Source: Pseudomonadaceae bacterium UBA836 (GTDB taxonomy: Bacteria > Pseudomonadota > Gammaproteobacteria > Pseudomonadales > Pseudomonadaceae). Taken from it: a stretch of 21,893 bases of DNA. The position numbers and the translations under genes were made by a program. Positions 1-7,452 of this stretch are shown here, in pieces; within the stretch, counting starts at the first letter, position 1; every line of letters starts with the position of its first letter. The notes under the pieces are model-generated. The model was not told where the DNA came from, searched no databases, and saw only the letters and a list, made by a program, of their open reading frames with translations. The DNA lies in the NCBI GenBank assembly GCA_002296055.1, contig DBHE01000174.1:6166-28058 (forward strand), written 5' to 3'.

Positions 1-930
1 GGCACCACGCACATGCGCACGCACGTCGAGATTGACCCGCAGATCGGCCTGACCGGGCTGCGCGCGGTACAGCGCCTGCAAGCCGACTACGCCTGGGCGA
101 TCAGTCTGGAAATCTGCGTATTCCCGCAGGAGGGCATGCTGAACAACCCGGGCACCGAGGCACTGCTGTGTCAGGCGCTGGAGTCCGGCGCCGACCTGCT
201 GGGCGGCTGCCCCTACACCGACAGCGACCCGCAAGGGCAGATTCGCCGGCTGTTTGAGCTGGCCGTGCACTACGACTGCGATCTGGATTTTCATCTGGAC
301 TTCGACCTCAACCCCGAGGGCATGACCCTTGGCAGCGTGATCGAGCAGACGCGCCTGCACGGCTGGCAAGGTCGCGTCGCCGTTGGCCACGCGACCAAGC
401 TGTCAGCGCTGCCGCGCACGGCGCTGGACGCTATAGCTAATGAGCTGGCCGAAGCAGGGGTGGCGGTAACCTGCTTACCCTCGACCGACCTGTTCCTGAC
501 CGCACGCGAGCACTTTCACAACAAGCCGCGCGGGCTGGCACCGCTGGCGGCGCTGCACGCCCTTGGCGTGACCTGTTCGCTGTCGACCAACAACATCGAC
601 AACCCCTTTACGCCCTACGGTGATGCGTCGCTGATTCGCCAGACCAACCTGTTCGCCAACGTCAGTCAGCTGGCGACCGAGCAGGAGCTGCTGGATTGTC
701 TGGGCTGGGTATCGACCACCTCAGCGCGGCTGCTGAGGCTGCCGGAGTACGGCCTGCAGCCTGGCTGTCGGGCAGACTTTGTGGTGTTTGATGCGCCATC
801 AGCGGCGGCGGTGGTGGCGCAGCTAAGCCCGCCGTTGATGGGTTTCAAGGCAGGTCGGCAAACATTCGAGCGGCATGCAGCTCAGCTACTGCCACAAGCG
901 GTTTCAGAGGTCGCTCAGCGCCTGGCGTAG
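1..930 (+). CDS. Amidohydrolase, cytosine deaminase/AtzC-like (5' end cut by the window)
   Basis: The frame is open from base 1, so the N-terminus, including the usual HxH metal motif, lies outside the window; the first ATG at 13 is internal. The visible 309 codons show an amidohydrolase barrel like cytosine deaminase or N-isopropylammelide amidohydrolase: GTTHMRTHVEID at the start, DFHLDFD around base 290, a GHATKL histidine near 385 and the C-terminal ADFVVFDA segment of the small beta domain. Known relatives hydrolyse exocyclic or cyclic C-N bonds of pyrimidines and triazines in the cytosol. The motif that in CodA/AtzC carries a metal-binding Asp reads STNNIDNP here, with Asn in place of Asp. 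The substrate cannot be told. The gene ends 27 bases inside the convergent GntR gene. Family is fairly sure, activity is not. Confidence 0.85.
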   Translation, partial: GTTHMRTHVEIDPQIGLTGLRAVQRLQADYAWAISLEICVFPQEGMLNNPGTEALLCQALESGADLLGGCPYTDSDPQGQIRRLFELAVHYDCDLDFHLDFDLNPEGMTLGSVIEQTRLHGWQGRVAVGHATKLSALPRTALDAIANELAEAGVAVTCLPSTDLFLTAREHFHNKPRGLAPLAALHALGVTCSLSTNNIDNPFTPYGDASLIRQTNLFANVSQLATEQELLDCLGWVSTTSARLLRLPEYGLQPGCRADFVVFDAPSAAAVVAQLSPPLMGFKAGRQTFERHAAQLLPQAVSEVAQRLA

Positions 931-1659
931 GTCGATGTCCGAGTCGGTGCTGTCGCTGAGGTCGAGCTGACTCTCCAGCTCGTCCAGGTGCTCGATCATC
1001 ACGCGCACGGCGCGCTCACGGTCCCCTTCGCTGAGCGCGTCGAGGATTTCTTCGTGCTCATCGGAGGCGCAGGACGGCACATCGTTGCGCTGATACAAGG
1101 CAACGATCAAGGAGCTTCGCACCATCAGGTTGGCGAGGATCTCGCTGAGCACCCGGTTGCCGCAAAGTTCGCCCAGCATCAGGTGAAATTCGCTCAGCTC
1201 GCGGACAATCTCGCGGCGATCAGTGGCATTGGTCGCCTTGCGCTCGTTGCGCACGTGGGTGGTCACACGCTGGCGGTGACGGCGCATGATTTGCGGGCTG
1301 ATGCTCTCGACAATACCGCGTTCAATCGCCCGGCGGGCAGCAAACACATCGCGCGCCTCAGCCGCGCTGGGCTGGGCGACCAGCGCGCCGCGGTTGGGCT
1401 CGATGGTGACAATACGCTGCAGGGCCAGACGCTGTAGCGCCGCCTGCACGTGATTGCGGTTGGCCTGCAACGCCTCAACGATCTGGGCTTCAACAAGACG
1501 GGTACCGGGGCGCAGGCGATGCTGGGCGATAGCCTTGGACAGCGCGTCGATGATGCGCTGCACTTCTGCCTGCTTACTGGTTTGCGATTTACCGACCAAA
1601 GTGCCCTCTACTTCGCCGTCTGGTGTGCCTGCTCCGGCATGGGTGCGGAGCAGACGCAT
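904..1659 (-). CDS. GntR-family transcriptional regulator, FCD (FadR-like) subfamily
   Basis: About 251 residues. A winged helix-turn-helix occupies roughly residues 30-95 (RLRPGTRLVEAQI, then RNHVQAALQRLALQRIV). An all-helical FCD ligand domain follows, with the His residues of its metal/ligand site in EFHLML, DEHEEIL and IEHLDEL. FCD regulators normally sense small carboxylates or related metabolites and repress nearby catabolic genes. I chose the ATG at 1659 because it clears the upstream stop of the gamma-glutamyltransferase-like gene (1694) by 34 bases and gives the normal family length; the frame is open further upstream to 1779 but that part looks unlike a GntR protein. The ribosome site is weak. 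It is probably cotranscribed with the upstream enzyme and may control it through the repeats at 3281-3315. Confidence 0.85.
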   Translation of the reverse strand: MRLLRTHAGAGTPDGEVEGTLVGKSQTSKQAEVQRIIDALSKAIAQHRLRPGTRLVEAQIVEALQANRNHVQAALQRLALQRIVTIEPNRGALVAQPSAAEARDVFAARRAIERGIVESISPQIMRRHRQRVTTHVRNERKATNATDRREIVRELSEFHLMLGELCGNRVLSEILANLMVRSSLIVALYQRNDVPSCASDEHEEILDALSEGDRERAVRVMIEHLDELESQLDLSDSTDSDIDLRQALSDL

Positions 1660-1693
1660 TATCGCTCTGCCCGCAGACCAAGTACAACAGACC

Positions 1694-3265
1694 CTAGCCC
1701 GCCTGTCCCAAGGAAACGCCCTGCCCGCGCGGATCGTGCATGGCTTGCCGGCGTCCGTCCGGATGCACTGCGATCGCACCCGCCTGGCCGGTAAACGGGC
1801 TGGCGGCCGGAATCATCTCGACCTCGTGCCCCATTGCGGCCAGTTTTTGCGCCACCTGCGGATCGATATCGGACTCCAGCTTGAGGTTGTCGGTACTGTC
1901 GAAAAAGCTGCGGCCCAGCAAAAAGCGCGGCGTGCGCAGTGCTTCGTCAATCGGCTGGGCAAAGTCGATCAATTGGGTCGCCAACACCATCTGCGTCTGC
2001 GGCTGACCATCGCCGCCCTGGGTGCCAAAGAACAGCTGCCGACCACCATCAGCCAAGTAGCACGACGGGTTGAGCGTGTGCGCGGGGCGTTTGCCCGGCG
2101 CCCAACCGTTGGGGTGCGCCTGTTCAGCGCTGAACCCGGCGGCGCGGTTCTGCCAGAGCACCCCGGTATCGCCCATGACACAGCCAGAGCCGAAGTCATG
2201 GAACAGGCTCTGGATCAGGCACGCGGTGCGCCCTTCAGCGTCGGTTGCCGCCATCCAGACGGTATCGGCCGGGCGACCCGGCTCGCTCCAGGGCGCGGCC
2301 TTATGGTCGTCGATGATCGCCGCATAATCACGTCCACAGCCTTCCGACAGGCTGGCGCGGAAATCCCAATCGGCAAAGGCCGGATCACAAAGCTCAGCGT
2401 TACGGCGCAGCAACCCCTGCTTAATCGCCTCGACCAGATAGTGGTAGTAACGCGCGCTGCCATTACCGCAGGCGCGCAGCGCCTTGTGCTGCAGTGCCGC
2501 CATCGCCTGCAGGGTATAGAGCCCCTGACAGGGCGGCGCGACGTTGAACAACCTGCCGTCCCGATAACGGATAGAGATCGGCTCGACCAGCTCAGCGCGG
2601 GTTGCCAGCAGGTCGTCACGAGTCAGACCACAGCCCAGCCGGGCAAAGGACTCGGCAAAGGCCGCGCTCAGCTCACCTTGGTAGAAGTCCTGCACGCCAT
2701 GACGCGCCAACTGCGCCAGCGTGTCAGCCAACGCAGGCTGACGCAGCCGGTCTCCGGCCTGCAACCAGCGCCCCTGCTGCTGACACAGCGCCTTGAGGTC
2801 CGGCAGCGATTCGATCAGGTCATGGCGCTGCTGCTGCCAGAACAGCTGCGAGGACGACACCTCAACCCCGTCACGCGCCAGCACAGCGGCGTCTTCCAAC
2901 AGGTCTCGCCAGCCCAGGCGCGACCCCCACTGCTCGCGGCTGATCTTGCCGGCCAGCTCCCAACTGGCCATGGCGCCGGCGGTGGTTGCCACCGAGGCCG
3001 CGCCGCGCAGGGTGATCCGCCCGCCCTCCGGCAACTGCTGCCCGGCCTGCCCGATCCCCACAATGGTGCGCACCTGACCATCGTGCAGCATCCAGAGTGC
3101 ATCGCCGCCCAAGCCGGTCATGTGCGGATACACCGCCGCCAGCGCCGCACTCGCCGCGAGCATCGCGTCGATGGCGCTGCCACCGGCATCCAGCATGCGC
3201 AGTCCTGCGGCGCTGGCGTCATGGTGGGGAGTACAGATCACGCCACGGCGGGATTCAGCCAACAT
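1694..3265 (-). CDS. Gamma-glutamyltransferase-family Ntn-hydrolase
   Basis: 523 residues, normal for the family. Members are made as a proenzyme that cleaves itself before a Thr, which then becomes the N-terminal nucleophile; they hydrolyse or transfer gamma-glutamyl or similar amide bonds. The N-terminal AGGSAIDAMLA and HMTGLGGDAL blocks are typical. The nucleophile segment ADTVWMAATDAEG aligns with the family's DTTHxSVVDxxG, placing the nucleophile at about Thr335, followed by QSLFHDFGSG. There is no signal peptide, so it should act in the cytosol, unlike classical periplasmic GGT. Start: ATG 3265 has AAGGAG eight bases upstream; an in-frame GTG at 3274 overlaps that site and is rejected. 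It lies directly upstream of the GntR gene. Related uncharacterised enzymes occur in amide-degradation clusters; the substrate is unknown. Confidence 0.88.
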   Translation of the reverse strand: MLAESRRGVICTPHHDASAAGLRMLDAGGSAIDAMLAASAALAAVYPHMTGLGGDALWMLHDGQVRTIVGIGQAGQQLPEGGRITLRGAASVATTAGAMASWELAGKISREQWGSRLGWRDLLEDAAVLARDGVEVSSSQLFWQQQRHDLIESLPDLKALCQQQGRWLQAGDRLRQPALADTLAQLARHGVQDFYQGELSAAFAESFARLGCGLTRDDLLATRAELVEPISIRYRDGRLFNVAPPCQGLYTLQAMAALQHKALRACGNGSARYYHYLVEAIKQGLLRRNAELCDPAFADWDFRASLSEGCGRDYAAIIDDHKAAPWSEPGRPADTVWMAATDAEGRTACLIQSLFHDFGSGCVMGDTGVLWQNRAAGFSAEQAHPNGWAPGKRPAHTLNPSCYLADGGRQLFFGTQGGDGQPQTQMVLATQLIDFAQPIDEALRTPRFLLGRSFFDSTDNLKLESDIDPQVAQKLAAMGHEVEMIPAASPFTGQAGAIAVHPDGRRQAMHDPRGQGVSLGQAG

Positions 3266-3280
3266 GCAGAACACTCCTTT

Positions 3281-3315
3281 TATCTAGCGATAAGTAAAAA
3301 TATTGCTAGCAATTA
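3281..3315. promoter_or_regulatory. Candidate operator: repeated CTAGCRATWA boxes, one in a 12-bp palindrome
   Basis: CTAGCGATAA (3284-3293) is repeated as CTAGCAATTA (3306-3315), 22 bases apart, about two helical turns. The second copy lies in the perfect palindrome ATTGCTAGCAAT (3302-3313). The AT-rich block sits just upstream of the ribosome site of the gamma-glutamyltransferase-like gene, where a promoter and repressor site would be expected. The neighbouring GntR protein is the obvious candidate binder, but this is inferred from position only. Confidence 0.4.
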
Positions 3316-3451
3316 AAGCAAGAAGTGTTCCGTTCCAGAGCACCGTAAGTACCCGGCTGCGACAACCTGTCCTCGACAGCCCGCCGTATCCTCCTAAGCT
3401 GAAGGTAACGCTGACACCCGGCGCCAAAAAAATCCCCGCAGAGGAATATCT

Positions 3452-4333
3452 ATGAAAATGAAAAGACCGGTCCTGGCCGCTGCCCTGTCGCTGGCAGCGC
3501 TGTTTTCCATCACCGGACATGCAGACTCGCCCGTCCCCCCGGCCGAACCTGGCTACGAACAACAGGCCGCCAACGCGGCCGCCCTGCTAGACAAAGCGGT
3601 CGCCGCCTATCGCGAGCAGGGCAGCGCCGCCTACGCGCGCTTCAGCCGACAGGGCGAGTTTATCGACGGCGACCAGTACGTCTACGTGGTAGACGAGAAC
3701 GGCTACATGCTGGCCAGTGGCGGCCCCTCGGCGGCGCTGATTGGCCGCGATATCAGCCCGCTACTGGAGCCGGAACTGCGCGAGGCCTTTAACGCGGCGC
3801 TGCAGCAACCCGAATCCGACCAGGTCAGCAGCGCCGAATACCGCTGGATGAACTGGAACGACGGCAAGGTCGAGCGCAAGCGGGTGTTCTATCAGAAAGT
3901 AGACGGCAAGACCTTCGTGGTCGGCTACTACCTGCCACGCTCCAGCCCTGCTGCCGCCGAGGCGCTGCTGGATGACGCTGCCAAAGCAATCGAAGAGGAT
4001 GCCGAAGCCACCATCGCGCGCATCAACCGGCTGGACCCGGAATTCAACCGTGACGACCTCTACGTCTTTGTGGTCGATATGGATAGCCAGAGCATGGTCG
4101 CCCACGGCTACAACCGGCGGCTGCTCAACATTCACTTCCCAGACCTGAAAAGCCGCGATGGCCAACGCGTGGGTGAGAAGATTCTGCAGGCGGTCAATGC
4201 CGGCCAGGAGCGCATCACCTACACCTGGCCCAACCCGCTGACCCAGCGCGAGGAAGAGAAAGAAACCCTAATCCGCAAGGTCGGCCATTATCTGGTCGCC
4301 GTTGGCTACTACCAGGCAGAAAGTCAGCTGTAG
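3452..4333 (+). CDS. Secreted protein with two tandem Cache-type sensor domains
   Basis: 293 residues. The N-terminus is a Sec signal peptide: positively charged MKMKR, a hydrophobic stretch, and a likely cut after ITGHA near residue 24. The mature part holds two similar halves. Each has the Cache signature of a helix followed by strands: GDQYVYVVDENGYMLASGG (about 60-80) and DDLYVFVVDMDSQSMVAHG (about 192-212), ending in FVVGYYLP and LVAVGYYQ respectively. Cache domains bind small ligands outside the membrane, normally as part of chemoreceptors or histidine kinases. Here no membrane anchor or signalling domain follows, so it is a free periplasmic protein whose partner is unknown. The start is fixed by GAGGA upstream of ATG 3452. 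It stands alone, and its stop is 7 bases from the convergent sirtuin stop. Confidence 0.8.
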   Translation: MKMKRPVLAAALSLAALFSITGHADSPVPPAEPGYEQQAANAAALLDKAVAAYREQGSAAYARFSRQGEFIDGDQYVYVVDENGYMLASGGPSAALIGRDISPLLEPELREAFNAALQQPESDQVSSAEYRWMNWNDGKVERKRVFYQKVDGKTFVVGYYLPRSSPAAAEALLDDAAKAIEEDAEATIARINRLDPEFNRDDLYVFVVDMDSQSMVAHGYNRRLLNIHFPDLKSRDGQRVGEKILQAVNAGQERITYTWPNPLTQREEEKETLIRKVGHYLVAVGYYQAESQL

Positions 4334-4340
4334 ACAACCC

Positions 4341-5099
4341 TCAGCGCCAGGCGGCTGCCAGCAAGGCTGGCAGCACCTCCCCTGCCGGCCCTGCCAGCAG
4401 CCACTCACGGCCACCACCCAGCGCCTGCGGCTCAGGATTCACGTGCACCACCGCGGCGCCGGCCTGCAATGCGATGTGTGGCAGCTGCGCTGCCGGGTAC
4501 ACCACGCCGGAGGTACCCACCGACAGCAGCAGGTCGCAGCCTGCGGCCGCAGCAAAGGCCGCCTCCAGCGCATCCACCGGCAAACTTTCGCCAAACCACA
4601 CCACTCCCGGCCGCACTTCGCCGCCGCAGTGCGCGCAGCGCGGCGGCGCAAGCCGTCGCCCTTCAGCCGGCTCCGCCGGCGGCGCCAATGGCATCTGGAA
4701 TGACTCAGCGCAGCGACTGCAACGCGGCTGATGCAAACTGCCGTGCAAGTGCAGCACATTGGCACTGCCGGCGCGCTCATGCAGGTCGTCGACGTTTTGG
4801 GTAACCAACGTGAGCTGTGTTACCCGTTTAGCCAGTTCTGCAATAGCGCGATGGCCAGGGTTGGGTGAGGTGCCAAGCACCTGCATACGCCGCGATTCGT
4901 ACCAGCCCCAGACCAGCTCAGGGTCATCCTCAAAGGCCTCTGGGGTTGCCAGTTGCATGGGATCAAAGCGCGACCAGAGTCCACTCAACGCATCACGAAA
5001 GGTGGCAATGCCACTCTCCGCCGACACCCCGGCGCCGGTGAACACCACCACATGTCGCGCCTCACGCAAGCACGTCAGCAGCGTCTGATCAAATTGCAT
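4341..5099 (-). CDS. cobB: Sirtuin (NAD-dependent protein deacylase, CobB type)
   Basis: 252 residues with all sirtuin landmarks: GAGVSAESGIATFRD (residues 22-36), TQNVDDLHERAG (100-111), catalytic His119 in HLHGS, and a zinc-binding pair C127-x2-C130 and C155-x2-C158. Tyr67 and Arg70 (WYESRR) match the Tyr-x-x-Arg pair that lets SIRT5 and E. coli CobB bind succinyl- or malonyl-lysine, so desuccinylase activity beside deacetylation is likely. The enzyme consumes NAD and acts in the cytosol. The ATG at 5099 has GGAGG eight bases upstream; an in-frame GTG at 5108 overlaps that site. It is the last gene of the DoxX-like/dioxygenase operon, 21 bases after the dioxygenase stop. Confidence 0.93.
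   Translation of the reverse strand: MQFDQTLLTCLREARHVVVFTGAGVSAESGIATFRDALSGLWSRFDPMQLATPEAFEDDPELVWGWYESRRMQVLGTSPNPGHRAIAELAKRVTQLTLVTQNVDDLHERAGSANVLHLHGSLHQPRCSRCAESFQMPLAPPAEPAEGRRLAPPRCAHCGGEVRPGVVWFGESLPVDALEAAFAAAAGCDLLLSVGTSGVVYPAAQLPHIALQAGAAVVHVNPEPQALGGGREWLLAGPAGEVLPALLAAAWR
4354..4374. other. Perfect 9-bp hairpin between convergent genes
   Basis: GCTGCCAGC, loop AAG, then GCTGGCAGC, lying 21 bases after the stop of the Cache protein gene and inside the last sirtuin codons. It has no T-tract on either strand, so it is not a classic terminator, but it could slow or stop opposing transcripts. Confidence 0.4.
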
Positions 5100-5120
5100 C
5101 GCTCTCACCTCCCGGGTTGC

Positions 5121-5930
5121 TCAGTCGGCAAAGACAAAGCCCGACAGCGGCACCCCCATGGCCACCTGATGGAAGGCACAGGTACCCGCACTCTCGCCGG
5201 CTGCCCCTGCTACCACGTGCAAGGGTAACAGGTGCTCGGCGTCCGGATGAGCCAGTTGCGCACCCGGCGCCTGCTGCCATTTAGCCAACGCGGCGTCGCG
5301 CTCTGCCTGCGGCAGCATGACAGCCGTCTGCAGCCACTTGTCGAAGGCGAGCACGGCCGGTGCCGGGGTGGCCAGGCTGGCGCGCATCAGCGGGATGTTG
5401 TGAAAACTCATGCCGCTGCCGACGATCAAAACGCCCTGCTCGCGCAGCGGCGCCAGCGCACGGCCCAGATCAAGGTGTGCCTGCGGGTCCATATCGGCGC
5501 GCAGTGACAACTGCAGCACCGGGATATCCGCTTCGGGGCGTACCAGCTTGAGCGGGATGAAGACGCCATGATCAAGCCCGCGCTGATTGTTCTGTGCCGT
5601 CTCAAACCCCGCCTGGCCCAACAGCTCGGCAACCTCGGTTGCCAGCTCCGGCGCTCCCGGCGCCGGCCAGGTCAGTTGATAGGTATGCGGCGGAAAGCCG
5701 TAGTAGTCGAACAGCAGGCCGGGAGCGGCCTGGGTATTGAGGGTAAAGAGCGGTTCTTCCCAGTGGGCGGAGATCACCAGCAAAGCACGGGGAGCGACGC
5801 TCAGGCTCGGCAGCAGATTGCGCAGCCAAGCCTCCATGCCCTGCCAAGTGTCGGCCGGCTCCCACTCCATGAAGAAGCAGGGACCGGCGCCATGGGGAAG
5901 AAAGACCGTCGGTAGTCGATTGGCAGACAT
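5121..5930 (-). CDS. DODA-type extradiol dioxygenase (LigB/YgiD family)
   Basis: 269 residues, the usual size for this class III (LigB-like) family. Conserved blocks are LPHGAGP (His13), SAHWEEP (His56), DHGVFIPL (His121), GSGMSFHN (His177) and HPDAEHLLPLHVVAGAAG near the C-terminus; the histidines supply the metal site and acid-base residues. Family members open dihydroxylated aromatic rings, as in plant DOPA 4,5-dioxygenase and E. coli YgiD; the real substrate of the bacterial stand-alone form is generally unknown. The ATG at 5930 is preceded by GGAGG seven bases away, so the open frame extending further upstream is not coding. The gene is second in a leftward operon: 25 bases follow the DoxX-like stop and 21 precede the sirtuin start. 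Confidence 0.92.
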   Translation of the reverse strand: MSANRLPTVFLPHGAGPCFFMEWEPADTWQGMEAWLRNLLPSLSVAPRALLVISAHWEEPLFTLNTQAAPGLLFDYYGFPPHTYQLTWPAPGAPELATEVAELLGQAGFETAQNNQRGLDHGVFIPLKLVRPEADIPVLQLSLRADMDPQAHLDLGRALAPLREQGVLIVGSGMSFHNIPLMRASLATPAPAVLAFDKWLQTAVMLPQAERDAALAKWQQAPGAQLAHPDAEHLLPLHVVAGAAGESAGTCAFHQVAMGVPLSGFVFAD

Positions 5931-5955
5931 GATCAATCCTCCAGCAAATGAGTCA

Positions 5956-6411
5956 TCAGATACGCAGGCCGAGGCGTGCATCCAGCGAGAAGCGGTCGCC
6001 GCCGCGCAGGAAGATGCCAAAGGCAGTCAGCGCCCACAGCAGCGGGTATTCGACGCCACCATCAGTCCAGAAGAAGCCGTTGGCCGTGTGCACGGTCAGC
6101 GCCACACCGAGCATAAAGGTGACCGCCAGCGCCGCCGGACGGGTCAGCAGCCCCAGCACCAGCGCCAGGCCACCGAAGAACTCGACCAGCCCCGCCAGCA
6201 GGGCAAACAGAATACCGGGGGACATGCCCAGCGAGCCTTCGAAGAACTGGCCAGTCGCTTCCAGGCCGTAACCACCAAACCAGCCAAACAGCTTTTGCGC
6301 GCCGTGCGGCATCAGCATCAGCCCTGCGGTGATACGAATCAGGGGATAACCCAGCGGAGCCAGGCGCTCGAAGATTGCCGGACCAGGAGTTACGGTGTTT
6401 TGGTTGCTCAT
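5956..6411 (-). CDS. DoxX-family integral membrane protein
   Basis: 151 residues with four hydrophobic helices (about residues 19-36, 62-86, 90-107 and 122-136) and the DoxX signature ITAGLMLMPHGAQKLFGWFGG early and LVLGLLTRPAA in the middle. DoxX-like proteins sit in the inner membrane and are linked to quinone-dependent redox or oxidative-stress protection, but the biochemical role of this branch is not settled. It has a good ribosome site (GGAG seven bases before ATG 6411). It heads the operon with the dioxygenase and sirtuin and is divergent from the LysR gene, a layout that suggests control by that regulator. Confidence 0.9.
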   Translation of the reverse strand: MSNQNTVTPGPAIFERLAPLGYPLIRITAGLMLMPHGAQKLFGWFGGYGLEATGQFFEGSLGMSPGILFALLAGLVEFFGGLALVLGLLTRPAALAVTFMLGVALTVHTANGFFWTDGGVEYPLLWALTAFGIFLRGGDRFSLDARLGLRI

Positions 6412-6498
6412 GATGTGTCTCCAAAAAGTTGCAGTGAGTTGATGGAGAGCAGACTATTCTGGTTTCCATATCTCGCAAAGACTGCAAAAAAGAAACCC
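6412..6498. promoter_or_regulatory. Divergent promoter region between doxX-like and LysR genes
   Basis: 87 non-coding bases separate the two divergent starts. The central part, around TATTCTGGTTTCCATATC (6455-6472), is AT-rich with weak dyad symmetry and is the likely LysR binding and promoter zone. No convincing -35/-10 pair or exact T-N11-A dyad could be fixed by eye. Confidence 0.45.
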
Positions 6499-7419
6499 AT
6501 GGTTAACGAAACGGAAACCCTTGGTGGCTCACTGGAAGACCTGCACGCCTTCTGCGCGGTCATCGAGTTTGGCACCCTGTCTGCCGCCGCCCGTGAACGC
6601 GGCGAGACCAAGGGCAGCATCAGCCGCCGATTGTCTCGGCTGGAGCAACGTCTGGGCGTGGCGTTGCTGGCTCGCACACCCCGCTCGGTCAGCGTTACGG
6701 AAGAGGGCACCGCGTTCTACCTCAAGGCTCGTGACGCCCTCGCCCTGCTTGCCGATGCCAGCGCCAGCGCACGGGCGGCCCAGGACGTACCGGCCGGGCA
6801 CCTGCGCCTGACTGCGCCGCTGGACCTTGGGGTCGGCGTACTGCCACCGCTGCTGACCCGGTTTCGCGCGCTGTACCCTCAGATCGATATCGAGCTGTTG
6901 CTGACCGACACCCCGCTGGACCTCAGCGCACATCGTATTGATCTGGCGCTGCGCGCCACCCCAGGCAACCTGCCGGACATGAGTTATCGCGCATCGGCGC
7001 TCGCGCACTTTCGCATCCAGCTATACGCCGCCCCGCAGTTGGCGATACCAGAGCAGCCGCACGAGCTGAGCAACTATCCGGTGCTGGCTTGCCGCGAGCA
7101 GGCCGGTGCCACGACCCTTGAGCTGGAAGATGAGCGCGGCCGGCAAACCACCCTGACCATCAAGCCAGTCATGCGCACCAACGACTTTGCCAGCGCGCTG
7201 CAGCTGCTACGCCACGGCGCCGGCATTGGCCCGCTGCCAGACCTGATCGCTCGTGAATCGCTGGCGCGCGGCGAATTGGTCGCGGTGCTGCCACAGTGGC
7301 AGATCGCCCGCGGCACGCTCTACGCCATCAGTCTGGGCGGTGCTCAGGCTCCAGCGCGCGTGCGGCTATTTCGTGAATTTCTGCGCCAGCAGTTGGGTCC
7401 GGATTCACACACTGGTTAA
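6499..7419 (+). CDS. LysR-family transcriptional regulator
   Basis: 306 residues, the standard LysR length. The N-terminal winged helix-turn-helix covers about residues 12-70 (LHAFCAVIEFGTLSAAAR, GSISRRLSRLEQRLGVALL, RTPRSVSVTEEG), followed by a linker helix and a periplasmic-binding-like effector domain starting at GHLRLTAPLDLG and including HRIDLALR and LLRHGAGIGPLPD. LysR proteins usually control the divergent operon and themselves in response to a small molecule, here presumably the doxX-like/dioxygenase/sirtuin operon. The frame is open far upstream, but that portion is antisense to the dioxygenase and DoxX genes; the ATG at 6499 places the helix-turn-helix correctly although its ribosome site (AAGAAA) is weak. 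The effector is unknown. Confidence 0.92.
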   Translation: MVNETETLGGSLEDLHAFCAVIEFGTLSAAARERGETKGSISRRLSRLEQRLGVALLARTPRSVSVTEEGTAFYLKARDALALLADASASARAAQDVPAGHLRLTAPLDLGVGVLPPLLTRFRALYPQIDIELLLTDTPLDLSAHRIDLALRATPGNLPDMSYRASALAHFRIQLYAAPQLAIPEQPHELSNYPVLACREQAGATTLELEDERGRQTTLTIKPVMRTNDFASALQLLRHGAGIGPLPDLIARESLARGELVAVLPQWQIARGTLYAISLGGAQAPARVRLFREFLRQQLGPDSHTG

Positions 7420-7452
7420 ACTGACAGGCAGAAACGTCGTAGCGGAGTCACC

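Noticed and set aside
1454..3316. Long rightward open frame (620 codons)
   Set aside because: It is exactly antisense to the gamma-glutamyltransferase-like gene, whose protein motifs and ribosome site are clear; long antisense frames are common in GC-rich DNA.
3266..3451. Search for a small gene or RNA in the gap before the Cache protein
   Set aside because: Apart from the CTAGCRATWA boxes and the ribosome sites, I see no open frame with a ribosome site or convincing structured RNA.
5737..6498. Upstream extension of the LysR frame (254 codons)
   Set aside because: Antisense to the dioxygenase and DoxX-like genes, and the LysR helix-turn-helix requires a start near 6499.
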